Notes: a model not told the origin generated them from the letters alone. 64,000 nucleotides of DNA from Microbispora catharanthi (GCF_006334915.2 NZ_VDMA02000004.1:62001-126000), one strand, 5' to 3'. Shown: positions 1 through 8,129, counted from the stretch's first letter. Made by a program: numbers and translations.

Positions 1-36
1 GGTGAAGCTAACAGCGCCCACGGTAACCACTCAAGC

Positions 37-288
37 TTATGGAGCATCTCGCATACGTCCTCGCGCGCCTCGCCTCGCCGCGGCAATCAGGGGTTCGAGT
101 CCTCTCGGCCGCTCGAAGAGGAGCTCGCGCGCCTCATCGACCGTCAGTGTCCAGGCCTCGTCCGTCCGGAGTCCGGGGCAGGCACCGCCCCCCTGCGCCG
201 GGATGACCTGTAGCGACCGAGAAGAGAGCGGCCGGCGTAGCAGGCTTCGGCAATGGCCCCATGTAACGCTTCGTCCCGCTTCTTTCAA
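37..288 (-). pseudogene. possible tyrosine integrase remnant
   Basis: An 83-codon open frame contains WTLTVDEARELL followed shortly by RGLEPLIAAA. This resembles the junction between the arm-binding and catalytic domains of actinobacterial phage/AICE tyrosine recombinases, where LTxEEARxLL is followed by RLEPLxxLAL. Nothing after this matches the catalytic domain and no R-H-R-Y residues are present, so at most a short decayed piece remains. The RGLEPL stretch lies antisense to a tRNA-like T-arm (89-113), and antisense T-arms spell GLEP/GFEP by chance, so part of the match may be an artefact. Low confidence; the alternative is plain intergenic DNA. Confidence 0.28.
89..113 (+). other. tRNA 3'-end-like fragment, possible att scar
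   Basis: Bases 89-105 form a canonical T-arm: a 5-bp stem AGGGG/CCTCT (one G-U pair) around the loop TTCGAGT. Seven bases that could be an acceptor strand (CGGCCGC, 106-112) and a discriminator base follow. No D-arm, anticodon arm or matching 5' acceptor strand is found upstream, so this is not a complete tRNA. Together with the integrase-like frame it may mark an old attachment site. The whole 1-329 stretch holds nothing else I can support. Confidence 0.3.
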
Positions 289-329
289 GTAGGGGTGTAA
301 CGCGGGAGGACCACGAAGGGGAGCCGGCC

Positions 330-902
330 GTGCGCCTCAGACGAAAGGGATCGGTGGAGATCTCCACCGATCCCGTGGCTTTCGAAGCCTTCTACAGAAG
401 GCACGTCGAAGCCGTCACGCGGTTCATGGCCCGGCGGGTCGACGATCCTCACACAGTCGCCGATCTGGTTGCAGAGGTCTTCATGGCAGTGCTCGACTCG
501 GCGCATACCTACCGTCCCAGTTTGGGCAGTGAGGTCGGCTGGCTGTACGGCATCGCGCGCAACATGCTCTCCGCTGAACGGCAGCGCTCTGCGCGTGAGT
601 TCCGGCTGACTCAGCGGATCAGTGGCCGCAGGCTGCTCGACGCCGACGATCTGTCGCGTCTTGAAGAGCGCCTGGACGCGGAGAGTCCTGCGCGACAGGC
701 GCTCGCCACCATGGCTGTGCTGCCCGAGAGTGAGCGGGCCGTCCTGGAGTTGGTGGCCATCGACCAGCTCACCGTAGGAGAGGCGGCAGCGGCTCTCGGG
801 ATCAGACAGGGGGCCGCCAGGGTCCGCCTACACCGTGCCCGTCAAGCATTACGCCAGGCTCCCGGCGTGATGCCTCCCGCCGTCTTGGAAGGACTCCGAT
901 GA
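330..902 (+). CDS. ECF RNA polymerase sigma factor
   Basis: A 190-residue sigma-70 family protein of the extracytoplasmic-function type. Region 2 spans about residues 18-85 (AFEAFYRRHVEAVTRF, then VADLVAEVFMAVLD and the region 2.4-like GWLYGIARNMLSAERQR). Region 4 spans about 125-180 (LPESERAVLELVAIDQLTVGEAAAALGI... RVRLHRARQALR), a helix-turn-helix for the -35 element. It should direct RNA polymerase to a small regulon. GTG 330 follows GAAGGGGAG; GTG 354 with AAAGGGA is an equally good start and would fit the usual family N-terminus. The stop overlaps the next start by 4 bp (ATGA), so its partner is translationally coupled. No zinc-binding anti-sigma gene is adjacent. Confidence 0.9.
   Translation: MRLRRKGSVEISTDPVAFEAFYRRHVEAVTRFMARRVDDPHTVADLVAEVFMAVLDSAHTYRPSLGSEVGWLYGIARNMLSAERQRSAREFRLTQRISGRRLLDADDLSRLEERLDAESPARQALATMAVLPESERAVLELVAIDQLTVGEAAAALGIRQGAARVRLHRARQALRQAPGVMPPAVLEGLR
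347..374. promoter_or_regulatory. perfect 28-bp palindrome over sigma start
   Basis: Bases 347-360 are exactly the reverse complement of 361-374 (14 + 14, no spacer; centre GGAGATCTCC). The element covers the second candidate start codon (GTG 354) of the sigma gene and lies 17 bp inside the longer frame (GTG 330). It could be a DNA operator, or an mRNA hairpin that hides the GTG 354 start and its AAAGGGA ribosome site. Either would give autoregulation. The symmetry is observed; the role is inferred. Confidence 0.6.
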
Positions 903-1546
903 ACTTCGAGGAGAGGCTGCTCATGGAGCTCAAGGCCGAGATGGCTACGCGAGCGACGCAGGAACCCATCCGCAGGCCGCGAGGGATCATGACCCGCGCA
1001 CGTATCCTCGCGGTGGCGGGGATAACGGCGGCCGCTGTCGCGGTTCCCCTGACGCTGGGGGGAGGAGCGGCCGCCTACGCGGTGGTGAAGAACCCTGACG
1101 GCACACTCATCGTGACGGTCAAGGAACTGCAGGACCCCGAAGGTCTCCAGGCTGAGCTGAACGCCCAGGGCATCAGGGCCGATGTCACCTACACCCCACG
1201 GGATAAGAAGTGCGCGCCCGGACGATTCATCGGTGCGGACTATGGCTACGTCTCGCCCAATCCCAAGAACATGACCGCAGAGCAGCTTGAGGAGTTCAAC
1301 CGGCCGGAGCACTGGCGTTCCAGGGATGTCACCCGTCCCATCACCAGGGACAAGTTCATGATCTCACCGAAGTTGATGCAGCCTGGAGAGACCTTGGTCT
1401 TGGAGTTCAGGCTTGGCAACGCCCCGGGAGTGGGCTGGAGCCTGGGAACCTATCTGGCGAAGCCCGGCAGCCCTGTGCGGCCTTGCGCGCTCGTGGATGA
1501 GGGAGGGACCGACGCGGAGCAGGCGAGAGAGATGGCGGGAAGTTAG
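899..1546 (+). CDS. membrane-anchored partner of ECF sigma factor
   Basis: A 215-residue protein with an N-terminal cytoplasmic stretch of about 32 residues, one transmembrane helix (about 33-57, AVAGITAAAVAVPLTLGGGA) and an extracytoplasmic domain of about 155 residues with two cysteines (KKCAPGR, RPCALV). The ATGA overlap with the sigma gene and the single-pass topology suggest an anti-sigma or signal-sensing role, by analogy with the sigma/CU044_5270 pairs common in Streptosporangiales. It lacks the HxxxCxxC zinc motif of ZAS anti-sigma factors, so the inhibitory function is unproven. I do not recognise the outer domain. Confidence 0.75.
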   Translation: MNFEERLLMELKAEMATRATQEPIRRPRGIMTRARILAVAGITAAAVAVPLTLGGGAAAYAVVKNPDGTLIVTVKELQDPEGLQAELNAQGIRADVTYTPRDKKCAPGRFIGADYGYVSPNPKNMTAEQLEEFNRPEHWRSRDVTRPITRDKFMISPKLMQPGETLVLEFRLGNAPGVGWSLGTYLAKPGSPVRPCALVDEGGTDAEQAREMAGS

Positions 1547-1667
1547 GAAAAGAAGCTTCTCGTAGGGAGCCGGCCTCTGGTGAGCTCACCTGCCCCGGTT
1601 CCCGGGAGCCACCCGATGAAAGCCCGAGGACCCCACGGCTTTTGGAATGCCTCGGCCATGCGCTCGC

Positions 1668-1712
1668 TCTACGCTTGTTGACCGTGGTTGTCCTTCGGTC
1701 TACGTTTGTTGA
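1668..1712. repeat. 14-bp direct repeat pair upstream of NTF2-like gene
   Basis: TCTACGCTTGTTGA (1668-1681) and TCTACGTTTGTTGA (1699-1712) match at 13 of 14 positions and start 31 bp apart, about three helical turns on one face of the DNA. They lie 31-75 bp upstream of the NTF2-like start. This spacing suits cooperative binding by an activator or repressor. Nothing else stands out between 1547 and 1742. Confidence 0.4.
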
Positions 1713-1742
1713 GCCCAGAACTGCGCCGATGAAGGGGGCGGG

Positions 1743-2201
1743 ATGCCCGCGACTCCACGCGACCTGCTCGATCGCTTCCAGCAGGCGATGCTGGACTTCT
1801 CACCCGACGCGCTGGCCGATCTGTTCGCCGATGAGGCGATATATGAGTTCGTGTTCTGGGCGCCGCATCGCGGTCCGTCGCAGCGGTACGACGGGCGCGA
1901 GGAGATCCGCGCCGGCTTCAGGGCGGCATGGGGGTCGGTATCCGATCCACCGCTGACCGGAGTCCGCGCGGTGTGCGTTCACGAGACGGCCGACGCCGAA
2001 GTGATCATCTCTGAGGGTGAGATGGACGCTGTCAACCATGCGACCGGGCGGCCTTTCACCTCCCGATTCGTGCTCGTCCTGCGCGCCCGCGACGGCCGTA
2101 TCGTCCACCTGCGCGACTACTCGGACGTGCTGCGGACCGCGGCCGGGCTCGGGCGTCTGACCCAGCTCTTCGACCAGGTGCACGCCGAGTCCGCGCCATG
2201 A
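1743..2201 (+). CDS. SnoaL/NTF2-like domain protein
   Basis: A 152-residue single-domain protein of the NTF2-like/SnoaL superfamily. The N-terminal helix LLDRFQQAMLDFSPDALADLFADEAIYEFVF, the loop YDGREEIRAGF and the C-terminal strand pattern (FVLVLRARDGRIVHLRDYSD) are typical of the cone-shaped alpha+beta barrel found in ketosteroid-isomerase-like and polyketide-cyclase-like proteins. No catalytic set can be assigned with certainty; members range from enzymes to binding proteins. ATG 1743 follows GAAGGGGGCGGG. It stands alone, with a direct-repeat pair in its promoter region. Substrate unknown. Confidence 0.8.
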   Translation: MPATPRDLLDRFQQAMLDFSPDALADLFADEAIYEFVFWAPHRGPSQRYDGREEIRAGFRAAWGSVSDPPLTGVRAVCVHETADAEVIISEGEMDAVNHATGRPFTSRFVLVLRARDGRIVHLRDYSDVLRTAAGLGRLTQLFDQVHAESAP

Positions 2202-2364
2202 GAAGCCGCTCTGCCGGTCCGGCCGTAACGGCCGTCTTCCAGGGTGGCTCCCACAGACACGCTCCATGGCCGTTCGCTTGCCGCACCCCGGGTGGAGCGC
2301 CTCTGCCGCCGGCCGGTGGACGGCACGGATGCGCCACGCGAAAACCGTTTGAGACGTGCAGGGC

Positions 2365-2378
2365 CACCCTCTAGGGTG
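2365..2378. promoter_or_regulatory. short inverted repeat over the ribosome site
   Basis: CACCCT/AGGGTG with a 2-base centre forms an inverted repeat whose right arm supplies the AGGGTG ribosome-binding site of the following GTG start at 2384. Pairing could lower translation of the phosphotransferase; it could equally be a small operator. Confidence 0.3.
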
Positions 2379-2383
2379 ACGCG

Positions 2384-2920
2384 GTGGCGACACAGGTGAT
2401 TGTCCTCAACGGCGGCTCCAGTTCGGGCAAGTCGGGGATCTCCCGGTGCCTGCAGGCGGTCCTGCCGGATCCGTGGCTTGCCCTCTCGGTCGACACCATG
2501 GTCGACGCGATGCCTGCCTCCATGCGGGCATCGGATGCGGGGATCACTTTCGCATCGGACGGGCGGGTCGATGTCGGGCCGGCATTCATGACGCTGGATG
2601 CGGCGTGGACGACGGGGGTCGCCGCGATGGCCATTGCGGGCGCCCGGGTCATCGTGGACGACGTGTTCCTCGGCGGAGCGGCGTCTCAGCAACGCTGGCA
2701 GAAAGTCCTCGCCGGGCTGGAGGTGCTCTGGGTCGGTGTGAGGTGCGACAGCGCGGTCGCCGCAGGGCGAGAGATCGCGCGGGGCGACCGTGTCAGGGGG
2801 ATGGCGGAGTTGCAGGCGGAGGTGGTTCACGAGGGCGTGGTCTACGACCTCGTGGTGGACACCACGCACACGGAGTCCCTGGCGTGCGCGCAGACCATCG
2901 CCGCCCGGGTGCGCCGCTGA
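2384..2920 (+). CDS. cpt: chloramphenicol 3-O-phosphotransferase family protein
   Basis: A 178-residue P-loop kinase closely resembling the chloramphenicol phosphotransferase of Streptomyces venezuelae, which transfers the ATP gamma-phosphate to the C-3 hydroxyl of chloramphenicol. The Walker A loop GGSSSGKSG (residues 9-17), the following [17 protein letters not shown] with the catalytic-position Asp, [32 protein letters not shown] and VDTTHTES all follow the family pattern, and length is the family's. GTG 2384 is chosen because it gives the family N-terminus behind AGGGTGACGC. No chloramphenicol biosynthesis genes are nearby, so it is probably an intrinsic resistance or housekeeping small-molecule kinase. 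Family confidence is high, antibiotic specificity moderate. Confidence 0.88.
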   Translation: MATQVIVLNGGSSSGKSGISRCLQAVLPDPWLALSVDTMVDAMPASMRASDAGITFASDGRVDVGPAFMTLDAAWTTGVAAMAIAGARVIVDDVFLGGAASQQRWQKVLAGLEVLWVGVRCDSAVAAGREIARGDRVRGMAELQAEVVHEGVVYDLVVDTTHTESLACAQTIAARVRR

Positions 2921-3014
2921 CGCCGGCGTTTCCGGCAGTTCGGCAGACGGCCGCTGTCGCCAATCGTCACGAGCAGTGATCGGCGACGCGTGAGCCCGGT
3001 AGTAGTTCAGGAAC

Positions 3015-3122
3015 ATGTCGACGCCTGTGGTTGATGAGCCGTTCGGTGAAGCCGTCATGGAGGCCGCCGCCAACCGGTCACTCCAGTCGGCGCTCCTCGA
3101 CGACCTACGCCGCGGCCGGTAG
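3015..3122 (+). CDS. possible 35-residue small ORF
   Basis: ATG 3015 opens a 35-codon frame (MSTPVVDEPFGEAVMEAAAN...LRRGR) preceded by CAGGAAC. It fills the space between the phosphotransferase and the convergent cellulase and has actinomycete-like codon use. No family is recognised. It may be a chance frame or the tail of a lost gene; the rest of 2921-3148 shows nothing else. Confidence 0.2.
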   Translation: MSTPVVDEPFGEAVMEAAANRSLQSALLDDLRRGR

Positions 3123-3148
3123 GGCCGCGGCGTGCGCCGTATGGTTCG

Positions 3149-5308
3149 TCAGCTGGTGCCGCCGGTCACCGTGGTGCCGGACTTGGTGATGTAGTACGTG
3201 GTCTGCGCCCCGCTCCAGAAGTGGAAGGTGAGGGTCACGCGGCCGTCGTTCACCTCAGCGAAGAAATCCGGTTTGAGGATGACGGTGTTGGCGCTGTAGT
3301 CGGGCTGGAAGTGGTCCCAGAACCCCTTGTACGGGGTCCAGTTGGCCGGTCCGGCGGGGCTGCCGTCGGCGTACTTGGCCTCCATGGTGGCGAGCTGGTC
3401 GCCGCGGAACTGGGTGGGGATGGCGAACGAGGAGGTTGTGCCGGTGGCGGCGGACTGGGTCGGCGGGTCGGAGGTGATGATGCTGATCTGCCACGGAGCG
3501 CCCTGGGAGAAGCGGGCCTCGATGGTGGCGTTCACGCCGTAGGCACGGTTTCCGGCCAGCCGGGTGAGGGCCGCCGCCGTGAGGGTCAGGGTGTTGCCGG
3601 ACACGGTGTAGTCGGCGCCGTTGGCGAGGTTGACACCGTTCTGCCGCAGGCCCTGGAACGAGGTGCCGTTGAGGTTGAGGGTGAGCGCCTTGCTGGTGAT
3701 CGCGCCGTTGCGCGGCACGTACACCTGATCTGACGAGGCCGTGCCGGATCGTGTGGTCCAGCCGGCCTTCATCATCTCGTACACGCCCTGGTCCCGCCAG
3801 CGCAGCTCGTTGCGGTCCAGGAACGAACCCGCGTCCCAGAGCATGGTGGTGAGCTTCCGGATGCGGGCGTGGTAGCCGACGGCCTCGATGTACTTCAGGA
3901 ACTCGCCGCGTTCGATGATGCCGGGCCGGGTGTAGTCGTAGGCGAGCAGCGCCCACTCTCCGACGATCACGGGGATCCCGCGGGACACGAACGTGTTGTA
4001 CACCCGGTCGAAGCTGCCGACCAGGTCCTGCTCGACGTTGCTGTCGTACCGGGTGCCGCCGGCGATGTTGACGCTGAACGGCCACCATCCGTAGAAGTGC
4101 ACCGTCGCGGCGAGGTTGGGGTCGTGCAGCTGGGTGAAGGTCGCCGCCAGCGCGTCCACCCGGGCCTGCTCGGAGCTGGTGTTCAGGCTGGGCAGCACGA
4201 GCAGCCGGGTGGCATTGCCGCCGCCGGACTCGCGTACGAGGTGGACGAACTCGGTGTTGAGCTCGTTCAGCACCTGATCGCTCTCGCTGTCTCCCGAGGT
4301 GCCGGTGAACTGCGGCTCGTTGATGCTCTCGAACACCAGCTTCGGCGAGTAGTCGCGGAACGTGCCGGCGATCTGCGTCCACAGCGCGGTGTACCGGTTC
4401 ATCACGGTCGTACGGTCACCCGGGTACCCGTTGATCCACTCCCAGGAGTCGTGATGCAGGTTGATCATCACGTAGAAGCCCTCGGCCAGAGACCAGTCGA
4501 CGACCTGACGGACGCGGCTCAGCCAGGCGGCGTCGATGGTGTAGTCAGGCGCCGGGCCCTGATGGTCGTTCCAGGTCACCGGGATCCGGATGCTGTTGTA
4601 CCCCTGGGACCGCACGTAGTGCAGCATGGCCCGGGTCGTCGGCGGGTTGCCCCACGCGGTCTCGTCCGGGATGGCGTCGAAGGTGTTGCCGAGGTTCCAG
4701 CCGGGCTGCATGGCGGCCACCGTGGCCATCGCGTCACCCGGCTGTGGCGACGGCGAGGGGGACGGTGACGGGCTGGGCGACGGCGACGGCGAGGGAGACG
4801 GCGAAGGGGATCGCGACGGGCTGGCCGACGGCGAGGGGCTGGGGGATCGCGACGGGCTCGGGGACGGCGACGGCCCGCCGGTGTTCCCGGTGCAGGTGAC
4901 GCCGTTGAGCGTGAAGGTGTCCGGAGCGGTGTTGGCTCCGGACCACGATCCGTTGAAGCCAAAGGAGACCGTCGCGTTGGTCGCGATGGCTGCGTTCCAA
5001 CTCGCGTTGACGGCGGTGACCTGCGCGCCCGACACGGTGGTCGTCGCATTCCATGCCTGGGTGACCTGCTGCCCCGAGGGGAACGTCCAGGCGAGCTTCC
5101 AGCCGCTGATCGGGTCGCCGAGGTTGGTGACGCTCACGTTGGCGGTGAATCCGCCCGGCCATTGGGTCGAGACCGCGTACGCCACCCGGCAGCCGACGGC
5201 CGCTTGGGCGTTGACGGCCGTCACTGTCGCTGCCGACAACAGTGCGATCAAGACCCCGATGACCGCGCTGACTCGCAGACGGGCTCTTCGTACATTGAAC
5301 GGATCCAC
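3149..5308 (-). CDS. secreted GH5 endoglucanase with CBM2, Ig-like and CBM46 modules
   Basis: A 719-residue modular cellulase. In order: signal peptide (about 1-35), CBM2 cellulose-binding module (about 38-140, GCRVAYAVSTQWPGGFTANV to LNGVTC), a long PSPSPS linker, a GH5 catalytic domain (about 195-510; acid/base E331 in INEPQF, nucleophile E451 in VIVGEWAL), a CBM_X2/Ig-like domain (LTLNLNGTSFQGL) and a C-terminal CBM46-like module. GH5_4-Ig-CBM46 is the architecture of Bacillus Cel5B-type enzymes acting on beta-1,4-glucan or xyloglucan. GTG 5308 is preferred because GGGGAG lies at the right distance; GTG 5314 and an ATG-type start at 5356 are possible. Divergent from the LacI regulator, with operator-like sites upstream. 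Confidence 0.92.
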   Translation of the reverse strand: MDPFNVRRARLRVSAVIGVLIALLSAATVTAVNAQAAVGCRVAYAVSTQWPGGFTANVSVTNLGDPISGWKLAWTFPSGQQVTQAWNATTTVSGAQVTAVNASWNAAIATNATVSFGFNGSWSGANTAPDTFTLNGVTCTGNTGGPSPSPSPSRSPSPSPSASPSRSPSPSPSPSPSPSPSPSPSPSPQPGDAMATVAAMQPGWNLGNTFDAIPDETAWGNPPTTRAMLHYVRSQGYNSIRIPVTWNDHQGPAPDYTIDAAWLSRVRQVVDWSLAEGFYVMINLHHDSWEWINGYPGDRTTVMNRYTALWTQIAGTFRDYSPKLVFESINEPQFTGTSGDSESDQVLNELNTEFVHLVRESGGGNATRLLVLPSLNTSSEQARVDALAATFTQLHDPNLAATVHFYGWWPFSVNIAGGTRYDSNVEQDLVGSFDRVYNTFVSRGIPVIVGEWALLAYDYTRPGIIERGEFLKYIEAVGYHARIRKLTTMLWDAGSFLDRNELRWRDQGVYEMMKAGWTTRSGTASSDQVYVPRNGAITSKALTLNLNGTSFQGLRQNGVNLANGADYTVSGNTLTLTAAALTRLAGNRAYGVNATIEARFSQGAPWQISIITSDPPTQSAATGTTSSFAIPTQFRGDQLATMEAKYADGSPAGPANWTPYKGFWDHFQPDYSANTVILKPDFFAEVNDGRVTLTFHFWSGAQTTYYITKSGTTVTGGTS

Positions 5309-5360
5309 GGTCACTCTCCCCTGTGCGCGCCAGTCTTTGGTGGCGCCGATCGTCACATGA

Positions 5361-5369
5361 GAAACTTTC
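5361..5369. promoter_or_regulatory. GAAA-C-TTTC operator-like site
   Basis: GAAACTTTC, a 9-bp palindrome with one central base, 53 bp upstream of the cellulase start. The same form is known upstream of actinomycete xylanase genes, where LacI-type repressors are implicated. Repression of the cellulase is inferred. Confidence 0.5.
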
Positions 5370-5547
5370 TAAAAAATCGCTGGAAACATAGCACCAGGGA
5401 CTGTCAACGACCACTATCCACTTCTGTGGCCTCGGGTGGGCGTACGCGGAGATCTGCAGTGTTTGTGGCAGAAGTCGCTCGGCTCCGTCTCTGTCGAGGT
5501 CGTAGCATGATCACCCTTCCTCTTCCAATATCCAGAAACTCAAGAGA

Positions 5548-5579
5548 GAAATTTTCTGGAGAAAAGTGTTGAAAGTTTC
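5548..5579. promoter_or_regulatory. paired GAAA-N-TTTC operator-like sites
   Basis: GAAATTTTC (5548-5556) and GAAAGTTTC (5571-5579) are two more copies of the palindrome, 23 bp apart centre to centre. TTCCAATAT lies just upstream at 5523-5531 and recurs beside the pectinesterase site at 11854-11862. Likely binding sites for the adjacent LacI protein. Confidence 0.5.
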
Positions 5580-5803
5580 AGACATGCCGCTACGTGCCGA
5601 CGGAGGGAACCGCCGGCTCACCGGAGCGGATATCGGCATGTGCGCCGCAGATTCGACCGGTTCGACCACACGAGCAGCGCGACGTCCATGTGAGGCCCGA
5701 CGGGTTATCCTTGCGCCGTGAAATGGCCCGCGGCGACTGACCGGGCGGGGGACGGTACGGCGGGGCGCGATGCCGGCGCCGGGCCGGTGAGGAAGGGGGC
5801 CAG

Positions 5804-6859
5804 TTGTCGTACGCCGAGTCGCATGGGCCGGTTGCCGACCACGAGCGCCCGAAAGGCGACCCGGCCCGACCCGTGACCATCTCCTACATCGCAGAGACCG
5901 CCGGGGTGTCGATCCCCACTGTTTCCAAGGTCATCAACGGCCGTTCCGGCGTGTCTCCGGATACCCGCGCCCGCGTCGAAGCACTGATCAGCGAGTACGG
6001 ATACCGCAAGGTCAACCGCAGGAACATGATGGAACTCGTCTTCGGCGAGCTCGAGGACATGTGGGGAATCGAGGTCATCCGCGGGGTCGAGCGGGTGGCC
6101 CGCGAGCACCGCGTGGGGGTCGTCCTGACGGAGTTCGGCCCACGACGCGACACGGGGGAACATCCGATCGACGAGACGCTGGCCCGCCGCCCTGCCTGCG
6201 TCGTGACGGTGGCCCAGCTGTCGGAGGAGCAGCGCGACCAACTGCGCGCCAAGGACATTCCGTTCGTGGTCTTCGATCCCACTACCGAACTGCCGGACGG
6301 CGTGCCCTTCGTCGGCGCGACGAACTGGGCGGGTGGCCGGGCGGCCACTCGCCATCTGATCGAGCTTGGACACCGCCGGATCGCGATGATCGCCGGTCCG
6401 GACCGGGTCCTGTGCTGCCGGGCCAGGCTGGACGGGTATCGCTCCGCCCTGGAGGCCGCCGGCCTTTCCGCCGACCCCGGCCTTGTCGTCCGCACCGACC
6501 TCACCAGGGAGGACGGGCGGACGGCTGCGATCGGTCTGCTGAACCGCGCGGAACGCCCAACGGCGATCTTCGCCTGCAACGACCTCCAGGCGCTCGGCGT
6601 CTACCAGGCCGCCCGCGAGCTGGGATTGCGGATTCCGGTGGACCTGAGCGTGGTCGGCTTCGACGACCTGCCCATCACCGCCCTCGTCGATCCACCGTTG
6701 ACCACCGTCCACCAGCCGCTCACCGAGATGGCCGCGGCCGCCACCGAGCTGGCACTCGCCCTGGGCCGGGGAGAGGAGACGCCGCAGGTGGGTCTCGAGC
6801 TGGCCACCACCCTCACGGTCCGGGAGAGCACCTCCCCGCCGGTCTGTCCGCCTGAGTAG
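5804..6859 (+). CDS. LacI family transcriptional regulator
   Basis: A 351-residue one-component regulator. The N-terminal helix-turn-helix and hinge (ISYIAETAGVSIPTVSKVINGRSGVSPDTRARV, about 26-60) are followed by a periplasmic-binding-protein-like effector domain (about 75-340; ATNWAGGRAATRHLIELGHRRIAMIAGP, AIFACNDLQALGVYQAARELG, LSVVGFDDLPI). Such repressors bind palindromic operators and release on binding a sugar. TTG 5804 follows GGAAGGGGG; GTG 5874 would start directly at the HTH but has no ribosome site. Its place opposite the cellulase, with GAAA-N-TTTC sites between and one at the pectinesterase, suggests control of plant-polymer hydrolases. The effector is unknown. Confidence 0.9.
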   Translation: MSYAESHGPVADHERPKGDPARPVTISYIAETAGVSIPTVSKVINGRSGVSPDTRARVEALISEYGYRKVNRRNMMELVFGELEDMWGIEVIRGVERVAREHRVGVVLTEFGPRRDTGEHPIDETLARRPACVVTVAQLSEEQRDQLRAKDIPFVVFDPTTELPDGVPFVGATNWAGGRAATRHLIELGHRRIAMIAGPDRVLCCRARLDGYRSALEAAGLSADPGLVVRTDLTREDGRTAAIGLLNRAERPTAIFACNDLQALGVYQAARELGLRIPVDLSVVGFDDLPITALVDPPLTTVHQPLTEMAAAATELALALGRGEETPQVGLELATTLTVRESTSPPVCPPE

Positions 6860-6893
6860 AGGTCCGTCTCAGTAACAGTCCGTCTGGGTGGAA

Positions 6894-6914
6894 GGCCGGT
6901 CGGCGCTACCGGCC
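6894..6914. terminator. bidirectional hairpin, lacI / trpD 3' ends
   Basis: GGCCGGT (6894-6900) pairs with ACCGGCC (6908-6914) across a 7-base loop between convergent genes; it includes the trpD stop codon. No T-run, as is usual in this GC-rich group. Confidence 0.4.
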
Positions 6915-7958
6915 GGCCAGGGACGACGCGAGCTTCAGCCACCTTTCGAGGGTGGTGGCGGCGGCACCGCTGTCGACGGCGCGGCGCGCGTCCTCCAGGC
7001 AGGTCGCGAAGGCGTCACGCAGGCCCCCGCCGAAGCCGCGATGAGCGGCGAGGGCGCCGGCCGCGTTGGCGAGGACGGCGTCACGTGCGGCGCCCGCTTC
7101 ACCGGCGAGGACCCGGTGGACGACCGAGGCGTTGTAGGTTGCGTCACCGCCCCGGAGCGCGTCCCGCGCGCTGCGGGCCAGTCCGAAGTCGGCGGCGTCC
7201 AGCGTCTCCTGCCGGACGCCGCCGCTCTCGGTGATCCAGACGCTCGTGGGCGCGGCGGTGGTGATCTCGTCGAGGCCGTCCTGCCCGCACACGACCAGGG
7301 CGCTCGCGCCCCGTTCCGCGAGGACGTTCGCCAGGACCGGGGCGAGGGCGGCATTGGAGCAGCCGACCAGGGCGGCACGGGGACTGGCGGGGTTGGTCAG
7401 CGGCGCCAGATAGTTGACGGCGGTGGGGACGCCGAGCGCCTTGCGCACCGGACCGGCGTAACGCAGCCCCTGGTGGAAGCGCGGGGCGAAGGTGAAGCCG
7501 ATGCCGACGTCGCGCACGCACCGGGCGATGTCGTCGGGCGTGAGATCGAGCGGCAGGCCCAGGGCTTCCAGGACGTCGGCGGCACCGGCCTTGCTGGACG
7601 CCGAGCGGCCGCCGTGCTTGACGACCGGGGCGCCGGCGGCGGCCACGACGATCGCCGCCATGGTGCTCACGTTCACGGTGTGGGCGCCGTCGCCGCCGGT
7701 GCCGACGATGTCGACGACCTCCGCGCCGTCGACGGGCAGGGGCACGACCCGTTCCATGAGGGCGTCGAGCATGCCCCGCAGTTCCGCGGTGCTCTCACCC
7801 TTGGCTCGCAGGGCGACCAGGAACCCGGCGAGCTGGGCGGGATCGGCCGCGTCGTCCATGACCTGCCGCATGGCCCATCGGGTGTCGTCCGCGTCGAGAT
7901 CGTGCCCGCGCAGGAGCGTCGCGAGCAGGCGGGGCCAGGATCGGGACGGCTCGGTCAT
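6906..7958 (-). CDS. trpD: anthranilate phosphoribosyltransferase
   Basis: A 350-residue enzyme joining anthranilate and PRPP to give phosphoribosyl-anthranilate, the second step of tryptophan synthesis. Visible signatures: the glycine-rich PRPP loop DIVGTGGDGAHTVNVST, KHGGRSASSKAGAADVLEALG, RFHQGLRYAGPVRKALG with the anthranilate-side residues, LTNPASPRAALVG, and VVCGQDGLDEITTAAPT. Length is typical. ATG 7958 follows GAGAGGAC; the open frame runs much further upstream without stops but has no homology there. It is separate from other trp genes, which is common for trpD in actinobacteria, and convergent with the LacI gene. Confidence 0.95.
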   Translation of the reverse strand: MTEPSRSWPRLLATLLRGHDLDADDTRWAMRQVMDDAADPAQLAGFLVALRAKGESTAELRGMLDALMERVVPLPVDGAEVVDIVGTGGDGAHTVNVSTMAAIVVAAAGAPVVKHGGRSASSKAGAADVLEALGLPLDLTPDDIARCVRDVGIGFTFAPRFHQGLRYAGPVRKALGVPTAVNYLAPLTNPASPRAALVGCSNAALAPVLANVLAERGASALVVCGQDGLDEITTAAPTSVWITESGGVRQETLDAADFGLARSARDALRGGDATYNASVVHRVLAGEAGAARDAVLANAAGALAAHRGFGGGLRDAFATCLEDARRAVDSGAAATTLERWLKLASSLAGR

Positions 7959-8129
7959 CAAGGTCCTCTCGACATGGGCACGGCGGTCGGGCGTGCTCGC
8001 TCCCAGCGTAGTGACCGGCATCGTGAGTCCTTGGCGCAAGCCTGTGACCTGGCCGAACTTCATGGATCCGGGCGAGCGTCGGCCGTTTCCGGGTAGCGGT
8101 GACACGAACGCGAGAGACGGAAGGCTGTC

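Larger units (their letters stand above)
5309..5803. promoter_or_regulatory. divergent control region, cellulase / LacI regulator
   Basis: About 500 bp without a confident gene. It is visibly AT-richer than its surroundings between 5357 and 5583 and holds three GAAA-N-TTTC sites and a CCAGAAA...TTTCTGG inverted repeat (5532-5538/5553-5559). A 44-codon frame from ATG 5584 has no ribosome site and is not called. The cellulase promoter should lie around 5340-5420; no clear -35/-10 pair could be fixed by eye. Confidence 0.6.

Noticed and set aside
5584..5718. 44-codon frame from ATG 5584 in the cellulase/LacI gap
   Set aside because: No ribosome site, Arg-rich odd composition and overlap with the operator zone.
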